A stretch of DNA of 39,180 nt from Myxococcota bacterium (GTDB taxonomy: Bacteria; Myxococcota_C; UBA6777): positions 1 through 39,180 of the forward strand of contig CAUJFU010000382.1 of the NCBI GenBank assembly GCA_963169055.1, given 5' to 3'. Below, piece after piece: positions 27,020 to 35,600 of the stretch; the stretch's first letter is position 1, and each line of letters opens with the position of its first letter. Both the position numbers and the translations under genes were made by a program. The notes below the pieces were generated by a model, which was given only the letters and a program-made list of their open reading frames with translations, had not been told where the DNA came from and did no database searches.

Positions 27020-28346
27020 TTATGTGACGCCTTGGGCGCAACAGCCGTGGTGTCTGTGGCTGGACTCTGCGCGGAGAGACGATCCACGCGGTCGCTACAG
27101 CTTTTTGGCGGTAGAGCCTTCACAAAAGGTGGTGGTGCGGGGAAGGCGAGTCGAGATCACGGAGCAAGGGCAGACTTTGGTCCAAGAAGGCGATCCATTG
27201 GGGATCTTGGAAGCGCTTTGGCGGGAGAGCAGCGGCCCTTGCCACCCACAGATGCCTCCCTTTCAAGGCGGTTATGCGGGTTATTTGGGATATGATCTTG
27301 CGCGAACACTCGAACGACTCCCCATGTTGGCGAAAGATGATCTGGGCCTCCCTGACGCGATGTTGGGACGCTACGAAAAAGTCTTGGCTTTCGATCACCA
27401 AACGCGAGGTTGTTGGGCATTTGCCCGCGATGCCCGACAGTTGGAAGAATGGGTCAAGCAGCTTGTATGCACCGATGCACCGCGCTATCAGGGGCCTGCT
27501 TTGGCATGGCAGGCGCACTTTACCCCCGAGACTTACGCCGATGCGGTCGCGCAAGTGATCGCGTATATCTGGGCGGGAGATATCTTCCAAGCCAACCTCT
27601 CGCAACGGATGGAAGCGCTATGGCCCGAAAGAGGGGCCGCGTTTGCGCATTATTGCCATCTTCGGCGCGTCAATCCCGCTCCCTTCGCAGCGTACTTCCA
27701 CACCGAACATGTCACGTTGGCGTCGAGCTCCCCCGAGCGTTTTTTGTGGATGCACGAAGGCAACGTGGAAACGCGCCCAATCAAAGGGACGCGGCCACGC
27801 GCTCTCGACCCACAACGCGATCAAGAACACCAAAAAGAACTGCTATCGAGTGCCAAAGATCGCGCAGAGAACGCCATGATCGTCGATCTCATGCGCAACG
27901 ACCTCTCGCGTGTCTGCACAGACCACAGCGTCGAAGTCCCCGAATTGTGCGGACTGGAGTCCTTTTCAACAGTGCATCACCTTGTGTCGACGGTGATCGG
28001 ACACCTGCGCTCGGATGCAACGGCATGGAGCTTATTGCGCGCTTGTTTCCCGGGGGGTTCGATCTCGGGCGCACCCAAGATCCGTGCGATGGAGATCATC
28101 GAAGCCTTGGAACCCACACGGCGCGGCCCCTACTGCGGAAGCATCGGATACATCGGTTGGGACGGAACCTTGGACACCAGCATCACCATCCGCACCCTTG
28201 TCTACACAAACCAACGGGTCTATCTGCAAGTCGGCGGTGGGATCGTCGCTGATTCTGTACCCGCCCAAGAATACCAAGAAACCCTCGATAAAGCCCGCGC
28301 CTTACTCGATAGTTTCGCCTACGAAATTCCGCGCATAACTCGATAG
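26982..28346 (+). CDS. pabB: aminodeoxychorismate synthase component I
   Basis: PabB converts chorismate and ammonia to 4-amino-4-deoxychorismate for folate synthesis, with ammonia supplied by PabA. The 454-residue product has the chorismate-binding domain in its C-terminal part: PIKGTRPR with Lys268, ENAMIVDLMRNDLSR, and PGGSISGAPKIRAMEII. The Lys in PIKGT is the residue that distinguishes PabB from anthranilate synthase TrpE, which has Ala there. I chose ATG 26982 because the N-terminal domain (LAVEPSQKVVV) then begins at the usual distance; the ribosome binding site is weak (GTGGACG). The longer frame from 26838 overlaps the arginase-family gene and is rejected. pabA follows after 26 bases. 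Confidence 0.93.
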   Translation: MFYRALAYREPVDYVTPWAQQPWCLWLDSARRDDPRGRYSFLAVEPSQKVVVRGRRVEITEQGQTLVQEGDPLGILEALWRESSGPCHPQMPPFQGGYAGYLGYDLARTLERLPMLAKDDLGLPDAMLGRYEKVLAFDHQTRGCWAFARDARQLEEWVKQLVCTDAPRYQGPALAWQAHFTPETYADAVAQVIAYIWAGDIFQANLSQRMEALWPERGAAFAHYCHLRRVNPAPFAAYFHTEHVTLASSSPERFLWMHEGNVETRPIKGTRPRALDPQRDQEHQKELLSSAKDRAENAMIVDLMRNDLSRVCTDHSVEVPELCGLESFSTVHHLVSTVIGHLRSDATAWSLLRACFPGGSISGAPKIRAMEIIEALEPTRRGPYCGSIGYIGWDGTLDTSITIRTLVYTNQRVYLQVGGGIVADSVPAQEYQETLDKARALLDSFAYEIPRITR

Positions 28347-28353
28347 TTTCGCA
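28305..28353 (+). repeat. 15-bp direct repeat at the pabB end
   Basis: ACTCGATAGTTTCGC occurs at 28305-28319, inside pabB and read as LDSF, and again at 28339-28353, where the shifted frame supplies the pabB stop TAG. The spacing is 34 bases. Confidence 0.8.
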
Positions 28354-28372
28354 CACATCCCTGAGACCACCG

Positions 28373-28990
28373 ATGTTTTTGTTGATCGATAACTACGACT
28401 CCTTTGTGTACAATCTTGCGCGCTATCTCGGGATCCTCGGAAAGACACGACAAGTCGTCCGCAATGATGCCCTTTCGTTGGCCGATATCGAAGCCCTGCA
28501 ACCCGAAGCCATCGTGATATCGCCCGGCCCTTGTTTTCCTGATCAAGCGGGGATCTCGCTAGATGTCGTGCGCCACTTTGGGCCGAAGATTCCGATCCTT
28601 GGGGTATGTTTGGGACACCAATGTATCGGGCAAGTCTACGGGGACTCGGTGGTTCGCGCCATCCGCCCGATTCACGGGCAAACCAGCCCGATCCAACACA
28701 ACGGCCAAGGTCTATTTGTCGGACTCCCCAGCCCGCTCGAAGTCGCTCGTTATCACTCGTTGATCGTCGTCTGCAAACAAGACTCTCCGCTTGTGGTGAC
28801 CGCACGCACCGCACAAGGCGAGATCATGGCGCTGCAACATCCCACGTATCCGTCTTATGGCGTACAGTTCCATCCCGAATCGGTGCTTACGCCGCACGGT
28901 CTCGATATCCTGCAAAACTTTCTGTGCATCGTCGAGGCATGGTGGCAAGATCCAATCAGACAAGACGCCGAACGGACGGAGGCAGCGTGA
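28373..28990 (+). CDS. pabA: aminodeoxychorismate synthase component II (glutamine amidotransferase)
   Basis: PabA releases ammonia from glutamine for PabB. The 205-residue class I amidotransferase has LIDNYDSFVYNLARYL at the N-terminus, SPGPCFPDQAG, nucleophile Cys79 in GVCLGHQ, and His167/Glu169 in FHPES. The length is typical. The TrpG/PabA families are hard to separate, but the pabB and pabC neighbours settle the name. The stop TGA overlaps the pabC ATG by one base, which indicates translational coupling. Confidence 0.93.
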   Translation: MFLLIDNYDSFVYNLARYLGILGKTRQVVRNDALSLADIEALQPEAIVISPGPCFPDQAGISLDVVRHFGPKIPILGVCLGHQCIGQVYGDSVVRAIRPIHGQTSPIQHNGQGLFVGLPSPLEVARYHSLIVVCKQDSPLVVTARTAQGEIMALQHPTYPSYGVQFHPESVLTPHGLDILQNFLCIVEAWWQDPIRQDAERTEAA

Positions 28991-29868
28991 TGTGGATGGT
29001 GTGGAATGGGCGATTGATCGAGGCGGAGGATGGGGGGATTCCTGCGATGGATCGGGGGGTTTTGTTGGGGGACGGCGTGTTTGATACATTATTGGCAGCA
29101 AGCGGAGAAGCGGGCGCAGAAGAAAAACTGCGGGTGATGTGGGGAGAAGCTCATTATGCGCGTTTGCTCCGTCATACGGGCGAGATCGAGATTGCGTTTC
29201 CTTGGCCCGAACAAGAATGGCGGGGACATCTTGGAGCCTTGGTCGAGGCGAGCGACGGAAAAGGCGGACAGAAAGGGCATTGGGCGATACGGACGACCAT
29301 CACGCGGGGGGTGGGGCCGCGAGGAATCGGGCTCCCTGCGCAAAGTGTGCCGAATGTATGGATGACGATCAGCCCCTATGTTGTAAGAAAAGCGCAAGCT
29401 GCGCGTGTGGTCTGTGGTTTGATGCGGCGCAATGAAAGTGCGCTGAGTTCGCGGATCAAGGCGTTGGGGTTGTTGGATACGGTGTGGTCTGTGGAACAAG
29501 CCCGTCGTTTGGGATACGACGACGTGGTGTTTTGTAATCATGCGGAGAAGTTGGCGTGTTGTAGCACAAGCAATGTTTTTTGGGTGTTTGCGGATCGCAT
29601 CCAAACGCCTCCGTTGCGGGATGGCGTGATGGATGGCGTCACGCGGGCTTGGGCGCTCGACAAAATGAAGGAGTGGGGGGTTCCTTGTGTGGAGGACTCT
29701 TTGCCGATGGGGGAGATCAAACAAGCCGTCGCCGCTTTTTCGACAAGCTCGCTGGTGGGGATTCGGTCGTGGTCTTGTTTGGCGTGGGAAGGACGAGAGT
29801 ATGCGTTGGAGAGGGCGCATCCTTGGGTGGAACGGCTGCAAACAGCGTGGTGCGAGATCGTGTGTTAG
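28990..29868 (+). CDS. pabC: aminodeoxychorismate lyase (PLP fold type IV)
   Basis: PabC removes pyruvate from aminodeoxychorismate to give p-aminobenzoate. The 292-residue product shows the fold IV layout: NGRLIEAEDGGIPAMDRG and LLGDGVFDTL at the N-terminus, the PLP Lys157 in SRIKALGLLDTV, and the cofactor-binding stretch ending STSNVFWV. GGAGG lies eight bases before ATG 28990. Odd feature: the position that is normally the conserved Glu contacting the PLP ring nitrogen, five residues before the Asn of xSNxF, is Cys190 in LACCSTSN. A D-amino acid or branched-chain aminotransferase is the alternative, but the pab operon favours PabC. It ends tail to tail with the U32 gene, overlapping by four bases. 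Confidence 0.85.
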   Translation: MWMVWNGRLIEAEDGGIPAMDRGVLLGDGVFDTLLAASGEAGAEEKLRVMWGEAHYARLLRHTGEIEIAFPWPEQEWRGHLGALVEASDGKGGQKGHWAIRTTITRGVGPRGIGLPAQSVPNVWMTISPYVVRKAQAARVVCGLMRRNESALSSRIKALGLLDTVWSVEQARRLGYDDVVFCNHAEKLACCSTSNVFWVFADRIQTPPLRDGVMDGVTRAWALDKMKEWGVPCVEDSLPMGEIKQAVAAFSTSSLVGIRSWSCLAWEGREYALERAHPWVERLQTAWCEIVC

Positions 29869-32552
29869 CTACGCGGTCGGCTTTCGAGGGTTCCTTCGGT
29901 GACACCGAGGCGTTCGAGCGCACCGAGACGCCGCCAGAGCTGTTGTCCATCTGTTTGGCCGGACAATAGGCGAAGATAAGCGTCGATGTGTGAGGTGGTT
30001 TGTGCGGCGGACTCATCGAGTAATTCGAGACGGTAGCGGTGTAAGCCGGAGGCTTGGAGTTGAGGGAAAAAGCGTGCGCCTGTTTGTGCGCGGCCATTGA
30101 AGAGGGTATTGCGACAGCCGACATCCGCTTGGAGGCGGTGGAGTTGCCCGACGCGGTCGCGCAGGTGAACGGAGTGTGTTTCGCAGGGGCGACCGCAGTC
30201 TTTGTAGTCTTTTCCAGAAGAAAGGAAGGCGCAAAAGACGCAATGTTCCATGTGAAACATGGGGATGTGTTGGTGCAAGATCAGTTCAAACCAAGCAGGG
30301 GGAGCCGAGCGCAGCAGATCGATCACTTGTTGGATATCGAGGTCACAAGAGATCGTAAAGTGCCGAAGAGCCGTATGTTCTCGCAACAAGCGAGCCGTCA
30401 AAGGGTTGGCGATGTTGAGAGAAAAGTCCCCGACGAGTTGAAGGTCCGGCATATCGCGGAAAAAATGCAGCGCGCCAAGATTGCGGATCAACACCCCGTC
30501 GGGTTCGAGTTTTTTGATCAGGCTAAAATAGCCGATCTCACCGGCTTTTTGGATGCGTGGGGTGGCAAGCAAGATCGGAGGGGCGTTTGTGCGCGAGCGA
30601 GCGAGTTGGAGGGCGTCTTTGAAACGGCGAACGTCTTCAAAATCCACATAGATCGCGGCAAGATCGAAGGCGAGGGCCGCTTCGATCTGTTCGAGCGTGC
30701 GACACAAGACCCGAAGCGTAGGAGGGGGAGATATCTCGTTCGGTCGTTCGGGCAAAAGTTGCGTATAACGAAGCGGCATTTTTTCAGGAACAGCGGGAGG
30801 GAGAGCGGATGGGAGAGCATCGACAAGGGCGCGGCGTAAGCGATTGAGTACACTGACGGGCAGCATGACGTCGCCTTGCAAGAGATTTTCGATAGACTCC
30901 AGAGAAAAAGGCGTTTCGCCAAGGCGACCCAATTGGGATTGGAGGGTCTCGGTGGTGAGCGGATGTTTTTGAGCGACCTCAAGGGGTGTGGTGCTTTCGA
31001 CGGAGACGCCGCGAGCCGAAAGGCGCAAGGGAACGCCCGCATGGCCTTCGACACGGATCGTCAACGGATCTTTGGGGATATCCAACGGAAAGCTCTCCCA
31101 TGCTTGACGAAGCTCTTTGTTGAGGACGGGATCATCGGTCTTCCAGAGCTTTTGTCCGATCTGGATGCGAGGCCAATGGAGTTTACTGCGGTGGTGAAAG
31201 AACAAACGCTCGCCTTCGATGCGCCAGATCCGAGCGCCTTGTTCATCGTTGCGATCTTCGCCTGCGTCAAAAACCACACCATCTTCGGGCTTAAGGGGCG
31301 TATGGAGATCCGCACGACGCAACAACACCCATCCAGCGCCTACTTGAGCGATCTCACCAAGGAAGACACCGCGCTTTTTACCAAAGCGACCGTGTGTAAG
31401 GCGCGGATGGTTGGTGCCTTCCAACCACCCCGAGGAAAGGCCGCGAGAGAAGGTCATCTCTAGCGCGTAACGATCCGCCTGTTTGATGATCTCGGGGCCG
31501 CCTTGTCCAGCGATGGCGGCATCCAAGGCTTTGCGATAAACACGGGTGACAGCGGTGACATATTCTGGCGATTTAAGGCGACCTTCGATCTTGAAGGTGG
31601 CGACCCCAAGGCGCACAAGAGGCTCGATCAAGTCCACCGCAGCGAGGTCTTGGGGACTCAAGAGATAGCGTTGTTCACCCATTGGGCGGGTTTGCCCATC
31701 AACGACCAGTTCGTACGGCATCCGACAGGCTTGGGCGCATTCTCCACGGTTGGCGGAGCGTTGGCCGAGGCTTTCACTGGTGAGGCATTGCCCAGAGTAG
31801 GCCACGCACAAAGCACCATGAACAAAGACTTCGAGGGGGACGCGCTGCGTGTGGGGAGAAAACTTCTGGATCTCATGCAGACTCAGTTCGCGAGCAAGCA
31901 CCACGCGATCGAGGCGCAAGATCCCATCAAGGAAGTGAAGCCCTTCGGGGGACGTGACGGTCATCTGTGTGGAAGCGTGAAGTTCGAGCGAAGGAGCAAC
32001 TTCGCGCATCAACCACGCCAGTCCGAGGTCTTGGATGATCACAGCGTCAACCTTCGCGGCTTCGAGGGTGCGCAAGTACGACTCAGCTTCGGCGATCTCT
32101 TGTGGAAAGATCAGGGTGTTCATGGTGACGAAGCCCCGAACACCGTGGGCGTGAAGATAGCGCATCAGGTCAGGCAGATCTTCGTTGGTAAAGTTATCTG
32201 CGCGCATACGCGCATTGAAGCTTTGGAGGCCGAAGTAGATGGCATCAGCCCCTGCGGCGACGGCAGCGCGAGCGCAATCCCAGTTTCCCGCAGGAGCGAG
32301 CAGTTCGGGCGTGCGAGGCGGAAAGACCGCTGTTGGAGCGCTATCGGCAAGCGAGAACGAAGCGCTTGGGGCGCTATCGGCTAGAGAGAGCGAAGCTGTT
32401 GGGGTGCTATCGGCAAGCGAGAACGAAGCTGTTGGGGTGCTATCGGCAAGCGAGAACGAAGCGGGCCGCTTCGTTGCCGAGGATGAGTCGTTGGATGGGT
32501 TCGGTGAATTGTTGGATGGGTTCGGTGAATCGGGGGTATTGGGGATCCTCAT
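29865..32552 (-). CDS. rlhA: U32 family protein, RlhA-type (23S rRNA hydroxylation)
   Basis: Members of this family (old name peptidase U32) include RlhA, which hydroxylates a cytidine of 23S rRNA and carries an iron-sulfur cluster. The 895-residue product has ELLAPAGNWDCARAAVAAG near 83, AIYFGLQSFNARMRADNF, ASTQMTVTSPEG, the Cys-rich segment CVAYSGQCLTSE with RGECAQACRMPY, and FKIEGRLKSPEYV. A second U32-like half follows, with its own Cys group (EHCVFC, DCGRPC, VGCRN). It is longer than E. coli RlhA (about 650). The first 78 residues are low-complexity repeats outside the fold. AGGA lies seven bases before ATG 32552, so translation of the repeats is plausible. The RlhA name is by overall layout; tRNA-hydroxylating relatives are possible. 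Confidence 0.8.
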   Translation of the reverse strand: MRIPNTPDSPNPSNNSPNPSNDSSSATKRPASFSLADSTPTASFSLADSTPTASLSLADSAPSASFSLADSAPTAVFPPRTPELLAPAGNWDCARAAVAAGADAIYFGLQSFNARMRADNFTNEDLPDLMRYLHAHGVRGFVTMNTLIFPQEIAEAESYLRTLEAAKVDAVIIQDLGLAWLMREVAPSLELHASTQMTVTSPEGLHFLDGILRLDRVVLARELSLHEIQKFSPHTQRVPLEVFVHGALCVAYSGQCLTSESLGQRSANRGECAQACRMPYELVVDGQTRPMGEQRYLLSPQDLAAVDLIEPLVRLGVATFKIEGRLKSPEYVTAVTRVYRKALDAAIAGQGGPEIIKQADRYALEMTFSRGLSSGWLEGTNHPRLTHGRFGKKRGVFLGEIAQVGAGWVLLRRADLHTPLKPEDGVVFDAGEDRNDEQGARIWRIEGERLFFHHRSKLHWPRIQIGQKLWKTDDPVLNKELRQAWESFPLDIPKDPLTIRVEGHAGVPLRLSARGVSVESTTPLEVAQKHPLTTETLQSQLGRLGETPFSLESIENLLQGDVMLPVSVLNRLRRALVDALPSALPPAVPEKMPLRYTQLLPERPNEISPPPTLRVLCRTLEQIEAALAFDLAAIYVDFEDVRRFKDALQLARSRTNAPPILLATPRIQKAGEIGYFSLIKKLEPDGVLIRNLGALHFFRDMPDLQLVGDFSLNIANPLTARLLREHTALRHFTISCDLDIQQVIDLLRSAPPAWFELILHQHIPMFHMEHCVFCAFLSSGKDYKDCGRPCETHSVHLRDRVGQLHRLQADVGCRNTLFNGRAQTGARFFPQLQASGLHRYRLELLDESAAQTTSHIDAYLRLLSGQTDGQQLWRRLGALERLGVTEGTLESRPRS
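32341..32472 (-). repeat. 33-bp in-frame minisatellite in the U32 gene
   Basis: Four units with CTATCGG at 32341, 32374, 32407 and 32440 (exact period 33) encode 11-residue repeats of the type SFSLADSTPTA before the U32 fold. Confidence 0.9.
32490..32530 (-). repeat. 21-bp repeat pair at the start of the U32 gene
   Basis: Twenty identical bases beginning GTTGGATGGGTTCGG occur at 32490-32509 and 32511-32530 (period 21). They encode NSPNPSN-type heptads directly after the start codon region. Confidence 0.85.
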
Positions 32553-32648
32553 CGTTTTCCTGTGCGGTATATTGGGCGTTTTATCGGTGGTTGGGGGTGT
32601 TTGGGGGTCGTGATATGGGGGGATTTGTCGTCCAGTCGATCCCGTGAG

Positions 32649-35600
32649 TCAATAGGTTTCTTGAAGGCGTTTGTGGAGGGGTAGGACGCGGAGCTTGAGT
32701 TGTTCGAGAAAGCGGAGATAGCGGGGATCTTGTTGAACGGGTTGGAAGAGAGGGCATCGAGAGAGCCAATTGAGATCATAGAGTTGGAGATCAAAGGCTT
32801 CTTGGAGGACAGAAAAAGCAGCATCCCAATCTTGGACAAAAGCGAGGATCTCGATCAGTTCTTGGCGCATGAGCAAGTGAAGACGTAGACTTTTGGTGGC
32901 GTCGATGCGTGTTTGGTAGAAGCGATTTTGGAGGGTTTTGGGGAATTGTTTGGTGGCGCGGACGTGGTTCAGGATGCGGAGGCTTTGTTGTGTCTGGTTG
33001 TCTGCGGCGATAGGGCCGGATATCTCCAGTCTTTGGGGGTCGGGTCGCCAGAGGTTGAGGCGGGCTTGGTACAGGTTGCGTGTGCGTTCGTCTTGTTCGT
33101 TGGGAGCGGGAAGTTCGAGCAGCCGATCGACGTCACTCCATTGTTCAAGAAGCGCGTAACCACGGGCGCTCTCAAAGCGTGCGGTCAGGTAGGTGGGATC
33201 GAGGGCAAGAGCGTGTTGGAGATTGTCGATCGCGCCTCCGAGAGAGCCGATCTCCAACATGATGCTGCCAAGCAGAGCGTGGGCTTTGGGATGGGGGTGG
33301 CCTTGTTCAAGGAGTTTGGCAAGATGACGAAGAGCATCCTCCCAAGCGTGCCGATAAAAGTCGATCAACGCGAGAGCATAGAGGGAGTTGGCGTGTTCTG
33401 GGTCAAGAGAGAGCGCGGAGAGTGCGGTCTTTCGGGCGTCTTGTAGGGGTGGATCGTTGGGGCCTGAAGTGGGAAAGGCTTGACGTGCTTTGATGATTGC
33501 GATGCCTGCGAGGGGGGCGGGATCATGGGGGAAGTCTTTTTGAAGAGATTCAAACAGCGCGAGAGGCTCCGAGAGATCCCCTTGCCATTGTTTGTTGAGG
33601 CTGGCTTTGGCGCGCAGGAGTTGTTGAAGGGCTTCTTTGGAAGACGAGATCCGCATGGGAGCCACAGGTTGGGGAGGCAACGTAAGCGGAACGGACGAAG
33701 CGGATCGAGCAGACGCAGCAGCCGAAACGGGCGCAGCAGCCGAAGGAACACTTTTGTGAGGCGGAGGAAGAGGGCTGAGGAAGTCTTCGTCGATGCTGGA
33801 GGTAGGGAGCAAAAAATCATCCCCGATCGAATCCGCAGAAAACAGAAATTCCTCTTTTGTGGGAGATTTTGGTGGAAAGAGATCGTCGCCGAAAAAAGCG
33901 TCTGTGGCGATGGCTTTGGGATCTGTCAGCGGAGGAACAGTTGCCCTTGAAGGAGAGGGCGGAAAAAGCTCGCCAAGATCGTCCTCAAGCGACAGTGTGC
34001 CCTTGTCGTTTTTGGGAGGCAGACCTTTGTCGTCTTTGAGCGGGAAAGTGGATTGTTTGGGAGCGGCCAATTCCGAAGCAAAAGTCGCTTCGGGTATCAA
34101 AGCGGTGTTTTTTTTGAGTTCGGAAGCAGCGGGCTTTTGGGCTTGCGAAGCAGCGGGCTTTGGGGTCTCCGAAACAGCGGGCTTTTGGGGGTTGAGGAGT
34201 TGAAGAGGTTCGTGCAGATCACGGAGGATCTGTTGAGCAGTAGAGAAAGCACTTTGGGCAGAAGATTGAAGACGGCTGGTGTGTAAGATTTTTCCGCCGA
34301 CAGTGGCTTGGATGCGGATGCTGATTTCGATATCGTTGTTTTGTTGGTGTTTGATTTGGAGAGTGAGGAGAAGATCAGCTCCGAAGTCTCGATGAAATTG
34401 TTTGAGGGTAATATTTTTTCCACGCGTTTGAGAAGTGACTTCGGGTGGAGAAACGCTGATCTTTGGAAAGAGGCTGAGTTGTTCGGTGAGTGCGCGAGCG
34501 AGTTCTTCGGAGAAAGCGGCAAGATGCGGAGGCGCACCCGAGACGGGCAAAAGCAGGAGAGTGGGGATCTCAGGGAGAGCGAGATCGTCGGATGGGGCAG
34601 TCGATGGAGAGGTCGATCCCACAGGCTTTTCCGAAGTATCCGAAGAAGAGGTCAGAGCAGATTTTTCCGAAGTATCCGAAGAAGAGATCAGAGCAGATTT
34701 TTCCGAAGTATCCGAAGAGGGCCTCGGTTCGGGGTTGGGAGCGATGACGGGGATCGCAGAAGGCGGTTTGCTGTCGTGTTTGTGTTCGGTGGTACCGGAG
34801 AGAGTTTTGGCGCGGAGGGAATCTTGTTGGAGGGCGACTTCGTGTCTGGAGGGGGTGCCTGCGACAACATCAAGGGGAGAGTCGAACAAGGAGTGAGGGA
34901 TTTGTTGTGCGTAGGGATAAGACGGAGAAGAGCGACGCGGGAGGGATTGTTCTGCGTGCGTATAAGAAGGAGAGGTAGCGCGTGGGCTGGTGGGGGTTGT
35001 GGCGGAGGTGGTGGCATTCGAGGAGAAGTTTCGTGATGTGGCGACAGGGAGGTGAGGGGGAGGCGTGTGTTTTTGTTCGGGAGAGACGGGTGTTCCGACA
35101 GGTATAAGAGAAGGGCTTTGTCGAGACGCTTGTTGGATGTTTGAAGAAGGGAAAGGGGTATGAGAAGAAGCGCGTGGGGGGGGAACAGAGAGGATATCAA
35201 GAGAAGCGATGGTGGCTTGGTTGTCGATGGGCGGGCCTTGCGGGAGGTTGCGAAGAGACTGGAGGGTTTGGAGGACGTTTGCGATGTGGTGGGGGCGTTG
35301 ATTGGGTTCGCGTTCCATACATTGGAGGATCAGTTCGGCGAGAGGGGTGGGGAGAGAGGGGTTATAACGTCGCGGATCAGGGGGTGGGTTGGTGAGCCGA
35401 GCGGCGATGATCGCGAAGATGTTGTCGCCTTGCCAAGCCTGTTGTCCTGTGACCATCTCAAAAAGGATAGCTCCGAAGGCGTAGATATCAGCGCGGGCGT
35501 CGATTTGGGTATTGGTCGCGATCTGTTCGGGGGCCATATAAGCGGGAGTGCCGATGACGCTACCGACGACGGTTTGAAAGTCACGAGATCCCGAGGCGTG

